DNA of 64,000 nt. It comes from Diabrotica undecimpunctata. Its lineage: Eukaryota > Arthropoda > Insecta > Coleoptera > Chrysomelidae. The translations under genes and the position numbers were made by a program. The notes beneath the pieces were generated by a model. That model did not search any database, had not been told where the DNA came from, and worked only from the letters and a program-made list of their open reading frames with translations. Position 1 is the first letter of the stretch, and the number at the start of each line of letters is the position of its first letter. Location of the stretch: contig NC_092803.1 in the NCBI RefSeq assembly GCF_040954645.1, positions 8,061,230 to 8,125,229 on the forward strand, given 5' to 3'. Shown piece by piece: positions 1-11,325 of the stretch.

Positions 1-1
1 A

Positions 2-583
2 AAACAATTCGAGAAAGTAGACGAGTTCACGTATCTAGGATCTTCCTTAAGCAATGCAGCCTCCTCCCATACGGAAATTCGCAGAAGAATAGGGATGGCC
101 AAGAACGCGATGAGTCGACTGTCAAAAATATGGAAGGACCGCTCTTTATCCAAAAAACTCAAAATAAGACTGGTACGGACACTCATTTTTTCAATCTTCA
201 GTTACGGTACCGAAACATGGACAATAAAATCAGAGGATAAGAAAAGGATTGACGCATTCGAAATGTGGTGCTGGAGACGAATTCTACGCGTCTCGTGGAC
301 GGAGCACAGATCCAATCAGTCGATTCTCGAAGAGCTAAACATTCAGACCAGACTCTCCTCTCAGTGTCTTGCAAATGTTTTAAAGTTTTTTGGCCACATT
401 GCGAGAAGAGACAATGACAACTTAGAAAGACTAATTGTGTGCGGAAACGTAGAAGGACGTAGAGGCAGAGGACGCTCACCTATCCGATGGTCAGATCAAG
501 TACAGAAAGCCACTGGAGAGACGTTTTCCGAGTCCATGAGAGCAGCCCAAAATCGCAAGAGATGGAGAGAATTGGCATTGTAG
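2..583 (+). pseudogene. RTE-like non-LTR retrotransposon, RT C-terminal end (5' cut by window edge)
   Basis: An open frame runs from base 2 to a stop at 581-583 and reads as the region after the reverse-transcriptase catalytic core of an APE-type non-LTR element. It has the connector motif EFTYLGSSLS, then a thumb-like SYGTETWTI and WRRILRVSW, then FGHIARRD and the basic RGRGRSPIRW tail. In RTE-type insect elements this is the C-terminal half of one long endonuclease/RT protein acting in target-primed reverse transcription. The frame is unbroken, so the copy may be fairly young, but the catalytic core would lie upstream of the window. A purine-rich 3' tail with AGAAGAAGA follows near 640-650. 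The clade assignment is by motif only. Confidence 0.8.
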
Positions 584-1069
584 GAAATCACGATCCTCAG
601 CAATGAGGAAACGACAAGAGAGAGAGAGATGTTTAATCCCTAGAAGAAGAAGCATTGTTGGAAACAAAAGCTTAAGTAAAATAAGAAAGAAAAAAATAAA
701 CAACTTGAACTCTCGTCTCTCTTTCTCTCTCCAATCCCTTCTGATCTCACGGATGAAGTGTAGTGATCGTCGTGATGTCATGTATTGTTTGTCTTCAAAG
801 ATTTCTATCTCTGGTCAGAATTATGAACGTTTTTGGACGTATGTCGATTTTTCAACAGCGTTGCTTGATTTTTGCCGACTCCGTATAATATAGAATTTTC
901 TCATCATTTACATTTTCATTATTATCTTGTATTTATGTTTAATTACCTTATTTTGATTATCATTATATTTCATAATAATGAAATAAAAAATAAAAAAATA
1001 CAAAAATTTTCTCCTCGACAGAGAATCGAACTCCAGTGATATGCCAGAAAAGTAAAAAAAGTAAATAGA

Positions 1070-3460
1070 CGTGAAGATAGCCACGGTTTTCCATCTGTGA
1101 AGTTTTTGGGGCCAACGTTCGTCAGGCATTCTCAATAGGTATCCAAACCAATTTAAACGTCTTCTTTCTATTCTGTCAATGTCCGTTTCTGTAGCATTCA
1201 TGTTATTTCTTATAGATTCGTTGGTCTTCTTTTCCAGCCTTGATGTTCTAGCACTTCTTCTCAAATAATCCACTCCAACTGCCAACAATCTTCTCTTCAG
1301 GTCTGCATTAATTGTCCATACTTCAGAGCCATAACAAAGAACTGATTCAACCATGGTTTGCCCTATTCTTTTTTTGTTCCTTTTGGAAATAAGGAGTTTA
1401 GACATTGTACAATTTTACGTCCCTGATTAATTCGGTGTTTAATTTCGGTTTCTCCCAAGCGGTTCTTATCAATGAGTGCACCCAAATATGTAAATTTTTC
1501 CACTTGTTTGATTTCCACGTCCTCGTCTATCAACACTTCAAACCTTGCATCTGAATTGATAACTAAATATTATGTTTTCTTCATGCTGACTTGTAACACC
1601 CATATTACATATTTTCTATATAGACGCTTTATCATAAATTCTAGATCATAAGAATCTTGAGCTAGGACGACTCGGTTATCCGCAAAGTTTAGGGAGAACA
1701 GTACGTCATTTCCTATGGGAATTTCCATTCCCTGGCAGTGGTTTTTCCAATTTTGGAGGGCTGCCTCAATATATAAATTAAACAATAAGGATGACATACT
1801 GCATCCTTGTCTTAGTCCTTTAGTTACTTTTATTGGCTCTGATAGTCTATTTCCGATTTTTAGGTAAGTAGTGTTATCCCTGTATACTTCTATGATTATT
1901 CCTAAAAGGTATGGACTAATATGCTAAGTTGTTGTAAAGCTTACCACAATTTAAGTCTTGGAACTGTATCATACGCCATACTTCGGTACCAACCGCTATT
2001 CTTTTTTCTTTTAATCGTTGGAGTATAAACAAGCTTTCAGTGCAAGACCTACCAGGCGTAAATCCACTTTGGTCTTCGCTAATTAGATGTCCTACATCAT
2101 CTTGTATTTTTCCAGTTATTATCTTTCCAAACAATCTCCCGGAAATAGGTAGGACACTTAATCCTCCGTAGCAGTTAGGATCTTTTCGATTACCCTTTTA
2201 AAGATGGACACTTGATGAGCGGTTTTCCATTCAGATGGTACTTTAATTTGTTGGCAGCATTGATTCATTAGAAAACTTATTCGTTCTATTAGGAGTGAAC
2301 CTCCTGCACTCTGTAACCTCCTGTAACTCTACAGCTATATTGCCAGGTCCTGGAGATCGCCCGTTTTTTATTTTAATTAACGCAGTAAGGACCTCGTTGT
2401 TAGTAGTATTAATGTTACTATTTGTTTGTCTCTCCATACTGTATTCCTCTCCCATATATTCCAATCTGGACTCTTGGAGTAAATTTTTATAGTGATTTTC
2501 CCACTAGGAATTAAGTTGCTTAAGGAGTTATGGGTGTTTTTCTTTAGATTAGTGGTAGTTCTCCATGCATCCGTAGCCCGAGAACCACCAATTAAATTTT
2601 CAACTTTGACACATTTTTGTTCCCAGAAATTGTTTTTTGTTTCTTTTATTTGATTGCGCACTTCTCCGTATTTCCTTTGGTATGTTACTCTATTGCTAGA
2701 TGATTTATTTGTTAACCAGTTTTTATATATTTTTGTTTTTTTCTCATTACTATGTATCATTTTTTTTACGTTTTCTGTCATCCATGGTAGTTCGTGGTGT
2801 TTTTTGTCGTTGTTCTCTGTTCCTAATACTTCATAAGCAATTGTTTTCATTATCGTTTTGAGGTTATTGTATTCTTGTTCTACATCTATATTTCTTTCCA
2901 TCTCATTTAGTGCCTTTTCTAATCTAGATTAAAAAAGATGTTTAATACTTGGTTGGAATAAAAGGTGCAATTTATATCTCTCCGTTTTGTACTGTGTAGT
3001 ATATTTCTCTCACTTTCGGTATTCTGTTTGTAATATTGTTTAAAGGGACGAAAAAGATTAGCTAAAAGAAAGTAGTGATCTGTCCCACAATTAGATCCTC
3101 TTTTTACTTTGCAGTCTTGGCACTTAAATTTTGATTTCTGTCTCATTATTATATAGTCTATGATCGACTTCTGTTGGAGTGAAGGTCGTTCCCAAGTGTA
3201 TTTATGAATATCTTTATGTTGGAGTTGGGTATTCATTATTTTTAAACCAAAAAGTTGACAGAACTCAATTAAGCTGTCCCCTGAACCATTTTTAACTGTT
3301 TCTCTGTGCCGTCCCACCACGTCATCGTCTATTTGAGAACCTACTCTGGCATATAGGTCTCCTAACAGTATTATTTCTTGATGACTTTTTATTATATCAC
3401 AAATGTTTGATAACTCTTCATAAAAGGAATCTTTAACTTGTTGATTTGAATCGTTTCATC
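1070..3460 (-). pseudogene. Decayed RTE-like non-LTR retrotransposon (endonuclease plus RT)
   Basis: Read on the minus strand, the pieces follow the order of one APE-type element. An endonuclease with a degraded GDFNARVG-type motif (GDLYARVG, near 3340-3400) and TDHYFL lies at 2919-3400. The endonuclease-RT linker is at 2377-2901. RT fragments with DQSGFTPGRSCTESLF are at 1916-2134, and SSLLFNLYIEAAL with a mutated FADN box is at 1570-1797. The C-terminal CYGSEVWTI and RRLNWFGYLLRMPDERW are at 1080-1405. Several stops and frameshifts separate these blocks, so no full protein is made. The 3' end appears cut near 1070 because the expected basic RGRP tail is missing. Clade within RTE-like elements is uncertain. 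Confidence 0.8.
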
Positions 3461-4085
3461 CATCCTGTTAATCAATCAATTTCATCAATCCAATTAATGA
3501 TCATTCCAAAAAATAATAATTGATATTACCATGTAGAGTAAAAATACCGATACAGAAAAGTAGCTTTTGTTTCATTGACAGATCTAATTTAATGATTGAG
3601 TTCGAATGATTAAATGATCCATAAGTTCCGAGACAGTGTAAATATCCGGTTACAAACAACTCTAGTGGTAGGTCGTTAAAATTTTTAATATAACATTAAC
3701 ACCTGGTATTGCGTGTCGCCGGATATTAGACAAATTATTGGACGCTGTCACTAATAAATAAGTTAAAAATGTGTCTTGTAAGGTCATGTTGCCATGTATA
3801 CGATTTCGAGTGTTACATATCAAAACAAAAATCTGGAAATATGTCACGAGTTTACACAATTTAAATAAATATCATAAATTTTGACCAATGTTAATATCAA
3901 TTAAAATTGACGGAGGAGCAATAAAAAGTATTTTAAAATTTCACTCAGTATATTTACTCTGACGTAGGAAAATATTTTCAAATCCGATAATAGAAAAATT
4001 AGCCCCCACCCCCTCAAAAGACCACTTAGAACGCGATACTAGCACAAAAATATAATTGTAAAAGTGGAAAGCTTTGAAGAACTTG
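3461..4085. other. AT-rich stretch, no gene seen
   Basis: I see no coding motif or clear repeat boundary here. A short piece near 4040-4070 resembles sequence at 7340-7370 (shared TAATTGTAAAAGT), so the outermost foldback repeat may extend a little into this interval. Confidence 0.5.
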
Positions 4086-5999
4086 TAGACTAGGCGGAAT
4101 CTGTAGAAATTCAGATCATAATGGACATTTTCCATAGGAAGCTATTTTTTTACTGGAATCCCTTTAGGATGTGCCCAATATCGATAATCACGATATGCGC
4201 CAGTTGCAAACCTTGTACTAAATTTTTGATTTAACAAAATCTGAAAACAATTGAAAATTTCTCATTTTTTTGCTCCTATTTTCGTTTATAATTCGGAAAA
4301 TATTGATCCTAGAGAAAAAAATCCACAATATTTCGTTAGCTAGAAATTGAAAGTTTAACGTTTATTGTTGAAAAAATAGCAATAATTGGAAAAAAAAATG
4401 AAGTTAATCCTTTAAATGTTTTCGACTTTCTAAACTTGACTTACAAGCTCCATATTCCGCCTAGAAAAACTTTTTAATATGTTTAAACCGTGTGCTAAAT
4501 TTTGTTAAAATCGGTCGGATAGGTTTTGCATAATAATTTCGCTATCCAGCCTACTGGAAAAAATCGCAAATTTTCAAATTTATAGTACCTAGGCCCTAAA
4601 TAAAACTCTCAGATAGTTGCAATTTTTTTTTACATATAAAGGAAGGCTCAAACTTTTAAACGCTGTAAATGAATTTAAATCGGTTTACTAGAAGAGCCTA
4701 GAAAATTTTTAAACATTTTTAGGCTTATAAACAAATTAGTACAGCAGTGGCTTGGAAATAACCTTAATGCTACCAAGTGGGGGTGGAAAAAAAAACTTTT
4801 TTTTCGGTCGCCTTTGTTTTAACAATTTAAATTATTTATTAACAATTTATAAATACAAATTTGTTTACTAAAAGTAACAATTTACTTCAATGTATAAATT
4901 GCAAGCTCAAAAAAAATGCATGAAGAAAAAATGCAATTACTTGTTTAACATACAATCGTTTATTGCAAATTTCCCAATTTGCAATGAAAAATGGTATTTG
5001 AAAATATGATATTTAAAATCCTTGTCGTCTGAGACAGCGATTCAAAAAAAAAGCAAAATTGGTTAACAATAAGCCGAGATAATGCAATTTTTAGCGCGCG
5101 CTATGATTTTGAACTCGCCGATTCACATTTCCAGTGAATGTCCCCCACCACTACCTCTCATGCATTCCGAGCGACATTTTACGCGAAAACGGTTTTTTAT
5201 TTGTCTTCATGGCCACATTCGTCTGAATGTGGCCATGAAGCGCATTACGTAAAACTTTTTGTATAAAAAGTACTTGAAAGACGAGGGTATTTGTTTAAAA
5301 ACGAGCCCTCTATCACTTATGGTTACACTCCAAATGTATGCCAACTTTGACCTTCAATATCTCGGCAACCAGTAAGCCGAATGTATCTTTTTTTTAAGAA
5401 GCGTCTTTTAATGTTCTTTAAGTGTATAAATTTTTTAAATTGATATGTTTAAAACTCGTAAATTTATTCAATTTGTTTATAAGCCTAATATATATAAAAA
5501 ATGTTTAAAACTTTAAAAAAAATTCTAGGCTCTCCTAGTAGACCGATTTAAATTTTACAAAAAGCGTTTGAAAGTTCCTTCCTTTATGTGTAAAAGAATT
5601 TGCAACTATCTGAGGGCCTTAGTTAGGGCGTACTATAAATTTGAAAATTTGCGATTTTTTTCCAGTAGGCTGGGTTGCAAAATTATTATGCAAAACCTAT
5701 CCGCCCGATTTTCAATTTCTAGCTATCGAAATATTGTGTAAAATTGAATAACGAAACTTTTAACTTCTTATAATTTTTTCTGTAGGATCAATATTTTCCG
5801 AATTATAAACGAAAATAGGAGCAAAAAAAATGAGAAATTTTCAATTCTTTTCAGATTTTGTTAAATAAAAAATTTAGCACAGGATTTCCGACTGGCGCAT
5901 ATCGTGATTATCGATATTGGGCACATCCTAAAGGAATTCCAGCAAAAAAATAGCTTCCTATGGAAAATGTCCAATCCAAAACAGATCCCGCCTAGACTA
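4086..5999. mobile_element. Foldback-type element with long imperfect terminal inverted repeats
   Basis: The left arm at 4086-4736 is the imperfect reverse complement of the right arm at 5469-5999. Matching landmarks are TAGACTAGGCGG at 4086 against CCGCCTAGACTA near 5999, and the shared blocks CCATAGGAAGCTATTTTTTT, GGATGTGCCCAATATCGATA and AGGCTTATAAACAAATT. The right arm lacks about 120 bp present on the left. The central 730 bp carries no recognisable transposase, so the element is non-autonomous. Long arms around a short core are typical of foldback elements or large MITEs. I could not define a target-site duplication. Confidence 0.8.
5205..5240. repeat. Perfect 16-bp hairpin in the foldback core
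   Basis: CTTCATGGCCACATTC at 5205-5220 and GAATGTGGCCATGAAG at 5225-5240 pair perfectly around the 4-nt loop GTCT. It sits near the symmetry centre of the foldback element and would extrude readily as a cruciform or RNA hairpin. Confidence 0.85.
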
Positions 6000-6315
6000 T
6001 TGTCAAGTTTGGTAATTATGAGACATTATTTAAATCTTTCGATTTTCGATGCTTAAACGGCAATACAATTAAAAGCAAAAAACATGCTTATGTGCAGAAA
6101 TATATACAGAGCCTTCTGATATAAACAATTTGCCAATAAATTATTAACTTTTTTAAAAATATGACAATCATATGTCTCATTTTTCACCTCTCATAAGCTA
6201 CGATAATGAGATAACCTCTGGCAAGTTTGAGACATATTTAAAAGCTGTGTTTAAAGGTGGTATAATACCAAAGTATAGTCTACAAGTAAAACAAAGCAGT
6301 TGATGTTAGAAAATT

Positions 6316-7131
6316 GATAAAAAATCATCATCATCATCATCATCATCACTGGCTCGACAACCCTTTTTGGATCTTGGTCTGTTCCAGGATTCTTCTCCAT
6401 TCTGATCTGTTTGGTGCTTTTTTTCTTCAGTTTTTTATTTTTAAGGTTGTTATATCATTTTCTATTTGTTCTAAGTATCTCAGTGTCGGTCTTCCTCTTG
6501 TTCTTTTTCCTACTGGCATCTGTTTGAATATTTTGTTTGGTATTTCGCCGTCTTCCATTCTTTCTACATGTCCTATCCAACGCAGCCGTTCTATTTTAAT
6601 GAATGTTATAATATCCGGATCCTGGTATATTTTGTATAGTTCAGAGTTGTATCTTCTTCGCCATATTCCGTTTTTTTTTGTGCCCTTATATATGTGTCGC
6701 AAGATTTTTCTTTCGAAGGTGGCTAACAACGTTTCCTCTCTTAGTGAGTGTCCAGGTTTCTGAGCCGTATGTGAGTACCGGTCTTATTAGGGTTTTATAT
6801 ATTTGGCATTTTGTTTTTCTTGCGACGTTGTCTGATCTTAGTTGCCTAATTAAGCCATGGTAACATTTATTTGCAATAAATATTCGCCTCTTCACTTCCT
6901 CCGTAACGTTATTATCAGACGGGACTAGGGATCCCAAGTATATAAAGTTTTTTACCCCCTCTATGTTGTATTCTCCTATTGTTATACCTGCATATATTTT
7001 GTTTTGGTCTGATTGATTTTAAGACCACTATTTTGTGCAGCTCGTTCTATTTGGTTGTATGCCTCTATCATTTCTCTTCTTGAACTTGCGATTATGTCAA
7101 CATCATTTGCAAATGCTAGATAAAAAATCAT
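6316..7131 (-). mobile_element. 5'-truncated RTE-like insertion with 13-bp target-site duplication
   Basis: On the minus strand the insert starts inside the RT catalytic box (reads AFANDVDIIAS; the usual FADD has become FAND) near 7118. It continues through YGSETWTLTKRG (6686-6937) and WIGHVERMEDGEIP with GKRTRGRP (6427-6729), and ends in a (TGATGA)n-type tail at 6328-6349. The 13-bp sequence GATAAAAAATCAT occurs at 6316-6328 and again at 7119-7131, directly flanking both ends. This marks a target-primed insertion of about 790 bp. Stops and a frameshift break the frame. On the plus strand the tail reads as a run of His codons, which is not a real protein. Confidence 0.9.
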
Positions 7132-9867
7132 TATGATTTACACTGGAAGAGTATTCAAGAATTAAGCTATTTTAGGCACGTTTTAAAACCAGACAAGTTT
7201 GGAAAACATCCATCTGCAGACAAGTTGATAAATAATTAGTTTATCTTCAACAAAAACTCTAACTGATCGGATAAGAAAATTATTGCTTAATCGAAAGCAC
7301 GAATGTAAAGAGAAGGTATGTGTCTATAGTAACTCAAGACTTGCACGAAAATGTAATTGTAAAAGTAGAAAACCGTAGTTGCCAAAGTTTTATTTATTTA
7401 TAGAAGTATTTTATTCGCTAAAATGTTTACTCGCTATTTCTTTAGGCTGATCACAGAAAATACAATCGTGGCATTCGAGTTTAAGCAGAATAAATGGTAA
7501 TGGAGACGGATGTTTTCGAAACGAGTGCGAAATGCACCGTGTCAGAGTGTTTGGCTTCTGATAAGACCGTGACGGGATTTTTCTCGCCTACACAACCGTA
7601 TAAATTGTTAAAATATGTGTACTCAAAAATAAAGGATATTAAGTTGCACATAGAAAGAATTTAAAGTAGCATATAACATGGGGTAAACTGTACAAGGTAC
7701 AAGTGATGTTTTGAGTGAAATGCTGTACAAAAATAATCTCGAAATACAGGATAACAGAAGGTTTAAACTCTATTGAATATTTAATAAAATCTTTTTTACT
7801 GAAAACAATTTTTTACTCAGCTAACGAAATAAAGGACTTTTTTGCATATTACAATCCTTGAAATGGCCTAAACCAGTCTTTCCCAGTTCTTTTAAAAAAA
7901 TCGCAGACTAATTGTAATAATTTTTCATGAAAAACAATACAATAAAAATAAAACCCGGCCGGATTGGTCGAGCGGCAGACACCCAACTTTTTTTTTCGGC
8001 AAAATAAGTATTTTTATCATGTTTAATGAAGTTTCCCTTTTTCATTTCCAATTTTCGCGACAACGTCGCCTTTTTCGGGGCGTTCATCCAGTGTCTGGGG
8101 AAATTGCAGTACAAATCACAAAACAAAGAATGGAATAAGGGAGACAATAATTTCAAGCTAGAATATAAAATTTGAATAACACAATAAGCGCAACGAGTTG
8201 TCTCCTTCTTCGAATAACTTCTTAATATTGAGTTAGCGATCTCAAGATTGTTTTTTGTCGAGAATTTGAGGAGGAATATGGATATTTTTATCTGATTACC
8301 GAAATTGAGTTCCATGAAAAAAATAATACACACTATAGAAGTAAATCTGTTTTTAAAATAGACGTAGATCGTCCAGATATAATAAGGAATAGAAATAATG
8401 GTAAAATCATGGCGCATTCAGGAGGATATCAATATTATCAATTATATTTTTAATGAAAAGTTGAATCTCAAACTTTAAATCCGCATTTACCTTATTTGTA
8501 CATATAATTAAAATACTTATAGAGAAAGTAAAGTTGTATATTTCTATTTTTCATTGACCTTGAAAAAACTTTGATATTTTCGACTGCTGGTCAGTATCCT
8601 TCCTTGATAACAGCCGCGTAGACGGCTGTTATATATATTTAGCGTAATGATAAAACTAATATAAAATGCTGTAATATGCACGTAATGCTAAGCAGAGAGG
8701 AGATTACAACAAATGCTTTATTACTAATGTTTGAACTTTCACACATCAGTTTTGTGTAATTTTTGTTTATCTCCATTTTTGCGTTATACTATGCTCAACA
8801 AGGTTTTCTGCTCCTGTTTGCGGATTTCTTATTATATTACTCAAGCTTATTGTGTGACCCAAAAACGCATATGTTTAAAAAATCTCTATATACAATAAAA
8901 TCATTTAATACATTTTCATTAACCACATAACTCATTTCCTAATATTGACGCTTTCTTGAGTTATAAAATTAAATAATATTGGACAAACGGTGCTTTTAAC
9001 ATCACTTGACCTATTTCAATAAAAAAATAAACCAATTAAACCTAACACGGTCACATCCGACCTACATTTGAAAGTGGTAGTGTCCACATCTCGTCGGAAT
9101 AATGCAAACATCCAAACGGGCAAATCATATCCTGAAAAATATAGCGAGAAAAACCGAGAAAAGGCATCCACTGTCCATAGCGATTATAAATTCAATTTCC
9201 AACATTCGAAAGGACAAAGAATGAACGATGACCATTTGCAGTTTTTTCTAGCGAACGACATCATCAGGTGTGTTTGAGTATTTGAGCATTTGAGAACGAG
9301 GCCTGAACTGCGAGCGGCGCTGGGGATCCCGGAGGATAGAGCCGTTTGTAAAACAAATAAATGTCAGGATTCGTTACCCGTTAGTTAGGAATTGGACGGA
9401 CTTCGCTTGTTTGCTTTATGTATATGTTCTTCTTTTTGCTCGCTGTGTTGGCTGTCTATTAATTTTTCATAGAGACTGGACGAGGAAAACGTTGCAACAT
9501 TTAAATTAAGTTTAATTAGATTGGATGATCAAAGGGAACAGTGGGAGGATTAACGCAAAATGTAAGTCGGATCAATAGATAAGGAGTGAAAAAGTGAATT
9601 GTGCATTTTATGAAAATATGTTGTCTAAGCGAAGATATGCGCTCAATATAAGAGACTAAAATAAGGAGAAAATATATAGAAGCTATGGAGAATCTGTGAT
9701 GTACTATAGTAGTGTAGAAAAAAAGAGCAGTATCACGAGATGAACATGCAGTATCAACAGATGAAACATTAATCAACTCCAATGTTCGAATCGGACAGGG
9801 TATTTCAAGAAACAATATTCCTCAGCCAAGATTTCTTCCTTCTTCCCAAGCCTTCTGGACAAATTTG
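7132..9867. other. AT-rich gap, no supported gene
   Basis: Several open stretches of 60-170 codons occur (the longest is 7908-8417, minus), but they are low-complexity, lack recognisable domains and have no splice context. Small features are an A-box-like string near 7965-7975 and a hairpin at 8607-8632. A somewhat GC-richer patch lies at 9295-9345. Confidence 0.5.
8607..8632. repeat. Short hairpin (10-bp arms)
   Basis: ATAACAGCCG and CGGCTGTTAT flank the 6-nt loop CGTAGA. The stem is GC-rich in AT-rich surroundings. Function unknown. Confidence 0.7.
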
Positions 9868-10062
9868 AATGTAATTATAATTTCGAATTGTTTCTAATTC
9901 CATGTATTCGATTTTTCTCGATCGATAACGATAAAATAAAATGTTGAAGTCGTGGAATTAAGTATAGATTTATTGACAGCTACTGAATTATTACACTATA
10001 GTTGTTGTTGAGGTAAAAGTTTATAATAGACTGCGTCCCAAACTAGTCCCGAAGGTATATTT
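9868..10062 (-). repeat. LTR-like dispersed repeat, copy 1
   Basis: This 195-bp block is similar along its length to 58105-58304, in the same orientation. Shared blocks include AATGTAATTATA, ATAAAATAAAATGTTGAA, TTATTGACAGCTACTGAAT, GTAGTTGTTGTTGAGGTAAA-like sequence and TAATAGACTGCGTC. On the minus strand it holds an AATAAA signal (9969-9974) and an upstream TATTATAAAC string, which resembles the R-U5 part of a long terminal repeat. The second copy lies about 480 bp beyond the 3' end of an envelope remnant of the same polarity, so a solo LTR fragment of a retrovirus-like element is the favoured inference. Confidence 0.55.
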
Positions 10063-10074
10063 GAATCAATTATT

Positions 10075-10251
10075 TGAGAAACCCCATAAGTCATATTCTT
10101 ACCTAAATCGTTTGTTTACTAAAATGGACTGTAAATACATTTTTATAAAGAAACGCCTTCAGTCAGTGCATTCGTATCTTATCTACAGCATCTACAGTAT
10201 GATTTGGTGATTATTAGAGAAACACCATTAGTCCATGACTAAAGGCGTTTC
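10075..10251. repeat. Degenerate 20-bp motif repeated three to four times
   Basis: GAGAAACCCCATAAGTCAT (near 10077), GAAACGCCTTCAGTCA (10150-10165) and GAGAAACACCATTAGTCCAT (near 10217) are direct variants. TGACTAAAGGCGTTTC at 10236-10251 is the inverted form, one mismatch from the 10150 copy. The 10150 and 10236 copies can pair as a hairpin. Confidence 0.6.
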
Positions 10252-10822
10252 AGTCTCAATAAGTCAGTCAGTCAGTTTCAATAATTTTCAGTCAAGTTCA
10301 ATCTTTTGTTGTGAATGCACATATCTTGACAAAAATATTTTAAAATAAGAGAAAGCAACAGTGATCATAGCGATATGAATTTACCCAATCAGAAAGAAAA
10401 AAGAATAAAAAAAACCCTACGAATATAGAAATGAAATAATAAAACGAGTCAAAGGAAACGTCTACATCAATTGGAAGGGAAAGAATGTTCCTGCAGTTCC
10501 TTCTCCATCCTCCAAAGATTGCAAAAAAATTGATAATTTGTTTTTTTTCTAATAAAAAGTTTTCATTGAAAACAATTTTTTGTTGACTAAATTTATAAAT
10601 TTATTAATATGTACTTAATAATAAGGCGCAGGAAAAAGTGCTTTTCATTGATGAGTAGCGACGAAAAAATGCAGATTTTCCAACGATTTAGGGACCTGAC
10701 TACAAAAAATGAGCAAGATTGTTACTGAAAAATTTCCGGAATATGCCACTGTTAAGGATTCATACTACAGAAAAGTTTTTAAAAAAGATTTTGAATTATC
10801 ATTTGGAAGACCTCAGGTAGAC

Positions 10823-10825
<3 letters not shown>
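10252..10825. other. AT-rich flank, no gene seen
   Basis: No coding domain recognised. Contains short tandem GTCA units near 10262-10275 and a few open stretches without homology I can name. Confidence 0.45.

Positions 10826-10875
<50 letters not shown>
10826..10875 (+). repeat. (GT)n microsatellite upstream of the recombinase gene
   Basis: An uninterrupted GT tract of about 50 bp lies immediately outside the upstream AATTGTGGYANC motif cluster. A similar tract on the same strand (24132-24170) lies immediately outside the downstream cluster. Confidence 0.95.
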
Positions 10876-10876
<1 letters not shown>

Positions 10877-10930
10877 ACAGATATTTGTGGTAACTTGTGT
10901 GAACATATTCCTGTATTATGGTAACTTCAT

Positions 10931-10964
10931 AAATTGTGGTAACTTACACACGTTACCACAATTT
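10931..10964. other. Perfect 13-8-13 inverted repeat resembling a tyrosine-recombinase core site
   Basis: The left arm AAATTGTGGTAAC (10931-10943) and the right arm GTTACCACAATTT (10952-10964) are exact reverse complements around the asymmetric 8-bp spacer TTACACAC. The next outer bases do not pair, so the arms are exactly 13 bp. A 34-bp site with 13-bp arms and an asymmetric 8-bp spacer is the layout of loxP-type core sites bound by tyrosine recombinases. It lies 361 bp upstream of a gene encoding such a protein. Chance or a transcription-factor palindrome remain possible. Confidence 0.6.
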
Positions 10965-11190
10965 TATACTTTATTATCTTCTTTCTTCTAGTAGTCTTTA
11001 CTATCTAATAAAAGTATAAATACTTTTTGTCATCACTTGCTTTGAATAGCTACTTTTTTTGCTACATACGACCGAATAGAGCCTAAATAAAAAGTGTATC
11101 ATGTTAATTCTGTGTATGTTGCCAGAATTCAGGATGAGGCAGAATGCATTTACACACGTAATTGTGGCACCATGGGCGTGGTCGTAGAGT

Positions 11191-11200
11191 AGCGCCATCT
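11191..11200 (-). promoter_or_regulatory. AGATGGCGC core (CTCF-like) in the putative promoter
   Basis: The minus strand reads AGATGGCGCT, which fits the AGRKGGCGC core bound by insect CTCF and related insulator factors. It lies 126 bp upstream of the start codon. A second match lies at 42123-42133. A single core match is weak evidence. Confidence 0.3.
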
Positions 11201-11273
11201 GAGATGACTTTGCGCTGTTGCCTAATTTTAGTTAAAATAAAAACAGTTTTAGTTCTCATTTGAAAATAAAGTG

Positions 11274-11279
11274 TATAAG
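11274..11279 (+). promoter_or_regulatory. Possible TATA element
   Basis: TATAAG lies 47 nt before the start codon of exon 1. It would place transcription start near 11300-11310 and give a very short 5' UTR. Such strings are common in AT-rich DNA. Confidence 0.25.
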
Positions 11280-11325
11280 TGTGTGGTAGGTGCCACAATT
11301 TAGTGCAAAAATTTTCTTATACACG

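Larger units (their letters stand above)
10884..11301. promoter_or_regulatory. Clustered AATTGTGGYANC motifs upstream of the recombinase gene
   Basis: Copies are at 10884-10894 (TTTGTGGTAAC), 10916-10925 (TTATGGTAAC), 10931-10943 and 10952-10964 (inverted pair), 11160-11171 (AATTGTGGCACC) and 11289-11301 (GGTGCCACAATTT). The last two are perfect reverse complements over 12 bp. The cluster ends 25 bp before the start codon. Possible roles are promoter elements, binding sites for the encoded zinc-finger recombinase, or subterminal repeats of a mobile element carrying the gene. I see the motifs; the role is inference. Confidence 0.6.

Noticed and set aside
6314..6763. Plus-strand open frame starting with a poly-His run
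   Set aside because: It is the reverse complement of an RTE 3' end and its TGATGA tail; the minus-strand reading explains the sequence.
7955..7990. tRNA-like A-box string (TGGTCGAGCGG) followed by a T run
   Set aside because: No B box, acceptor pairing or cloverleaf found nearby; at most a tRNA/SINE relic.
7908..8417. 169-codon minus-strand open frame
   Set aside because: Low-complexity Phe/Ile/Lys-rich translation with no domain or splice context; expected by chance in AT-rich DNA.
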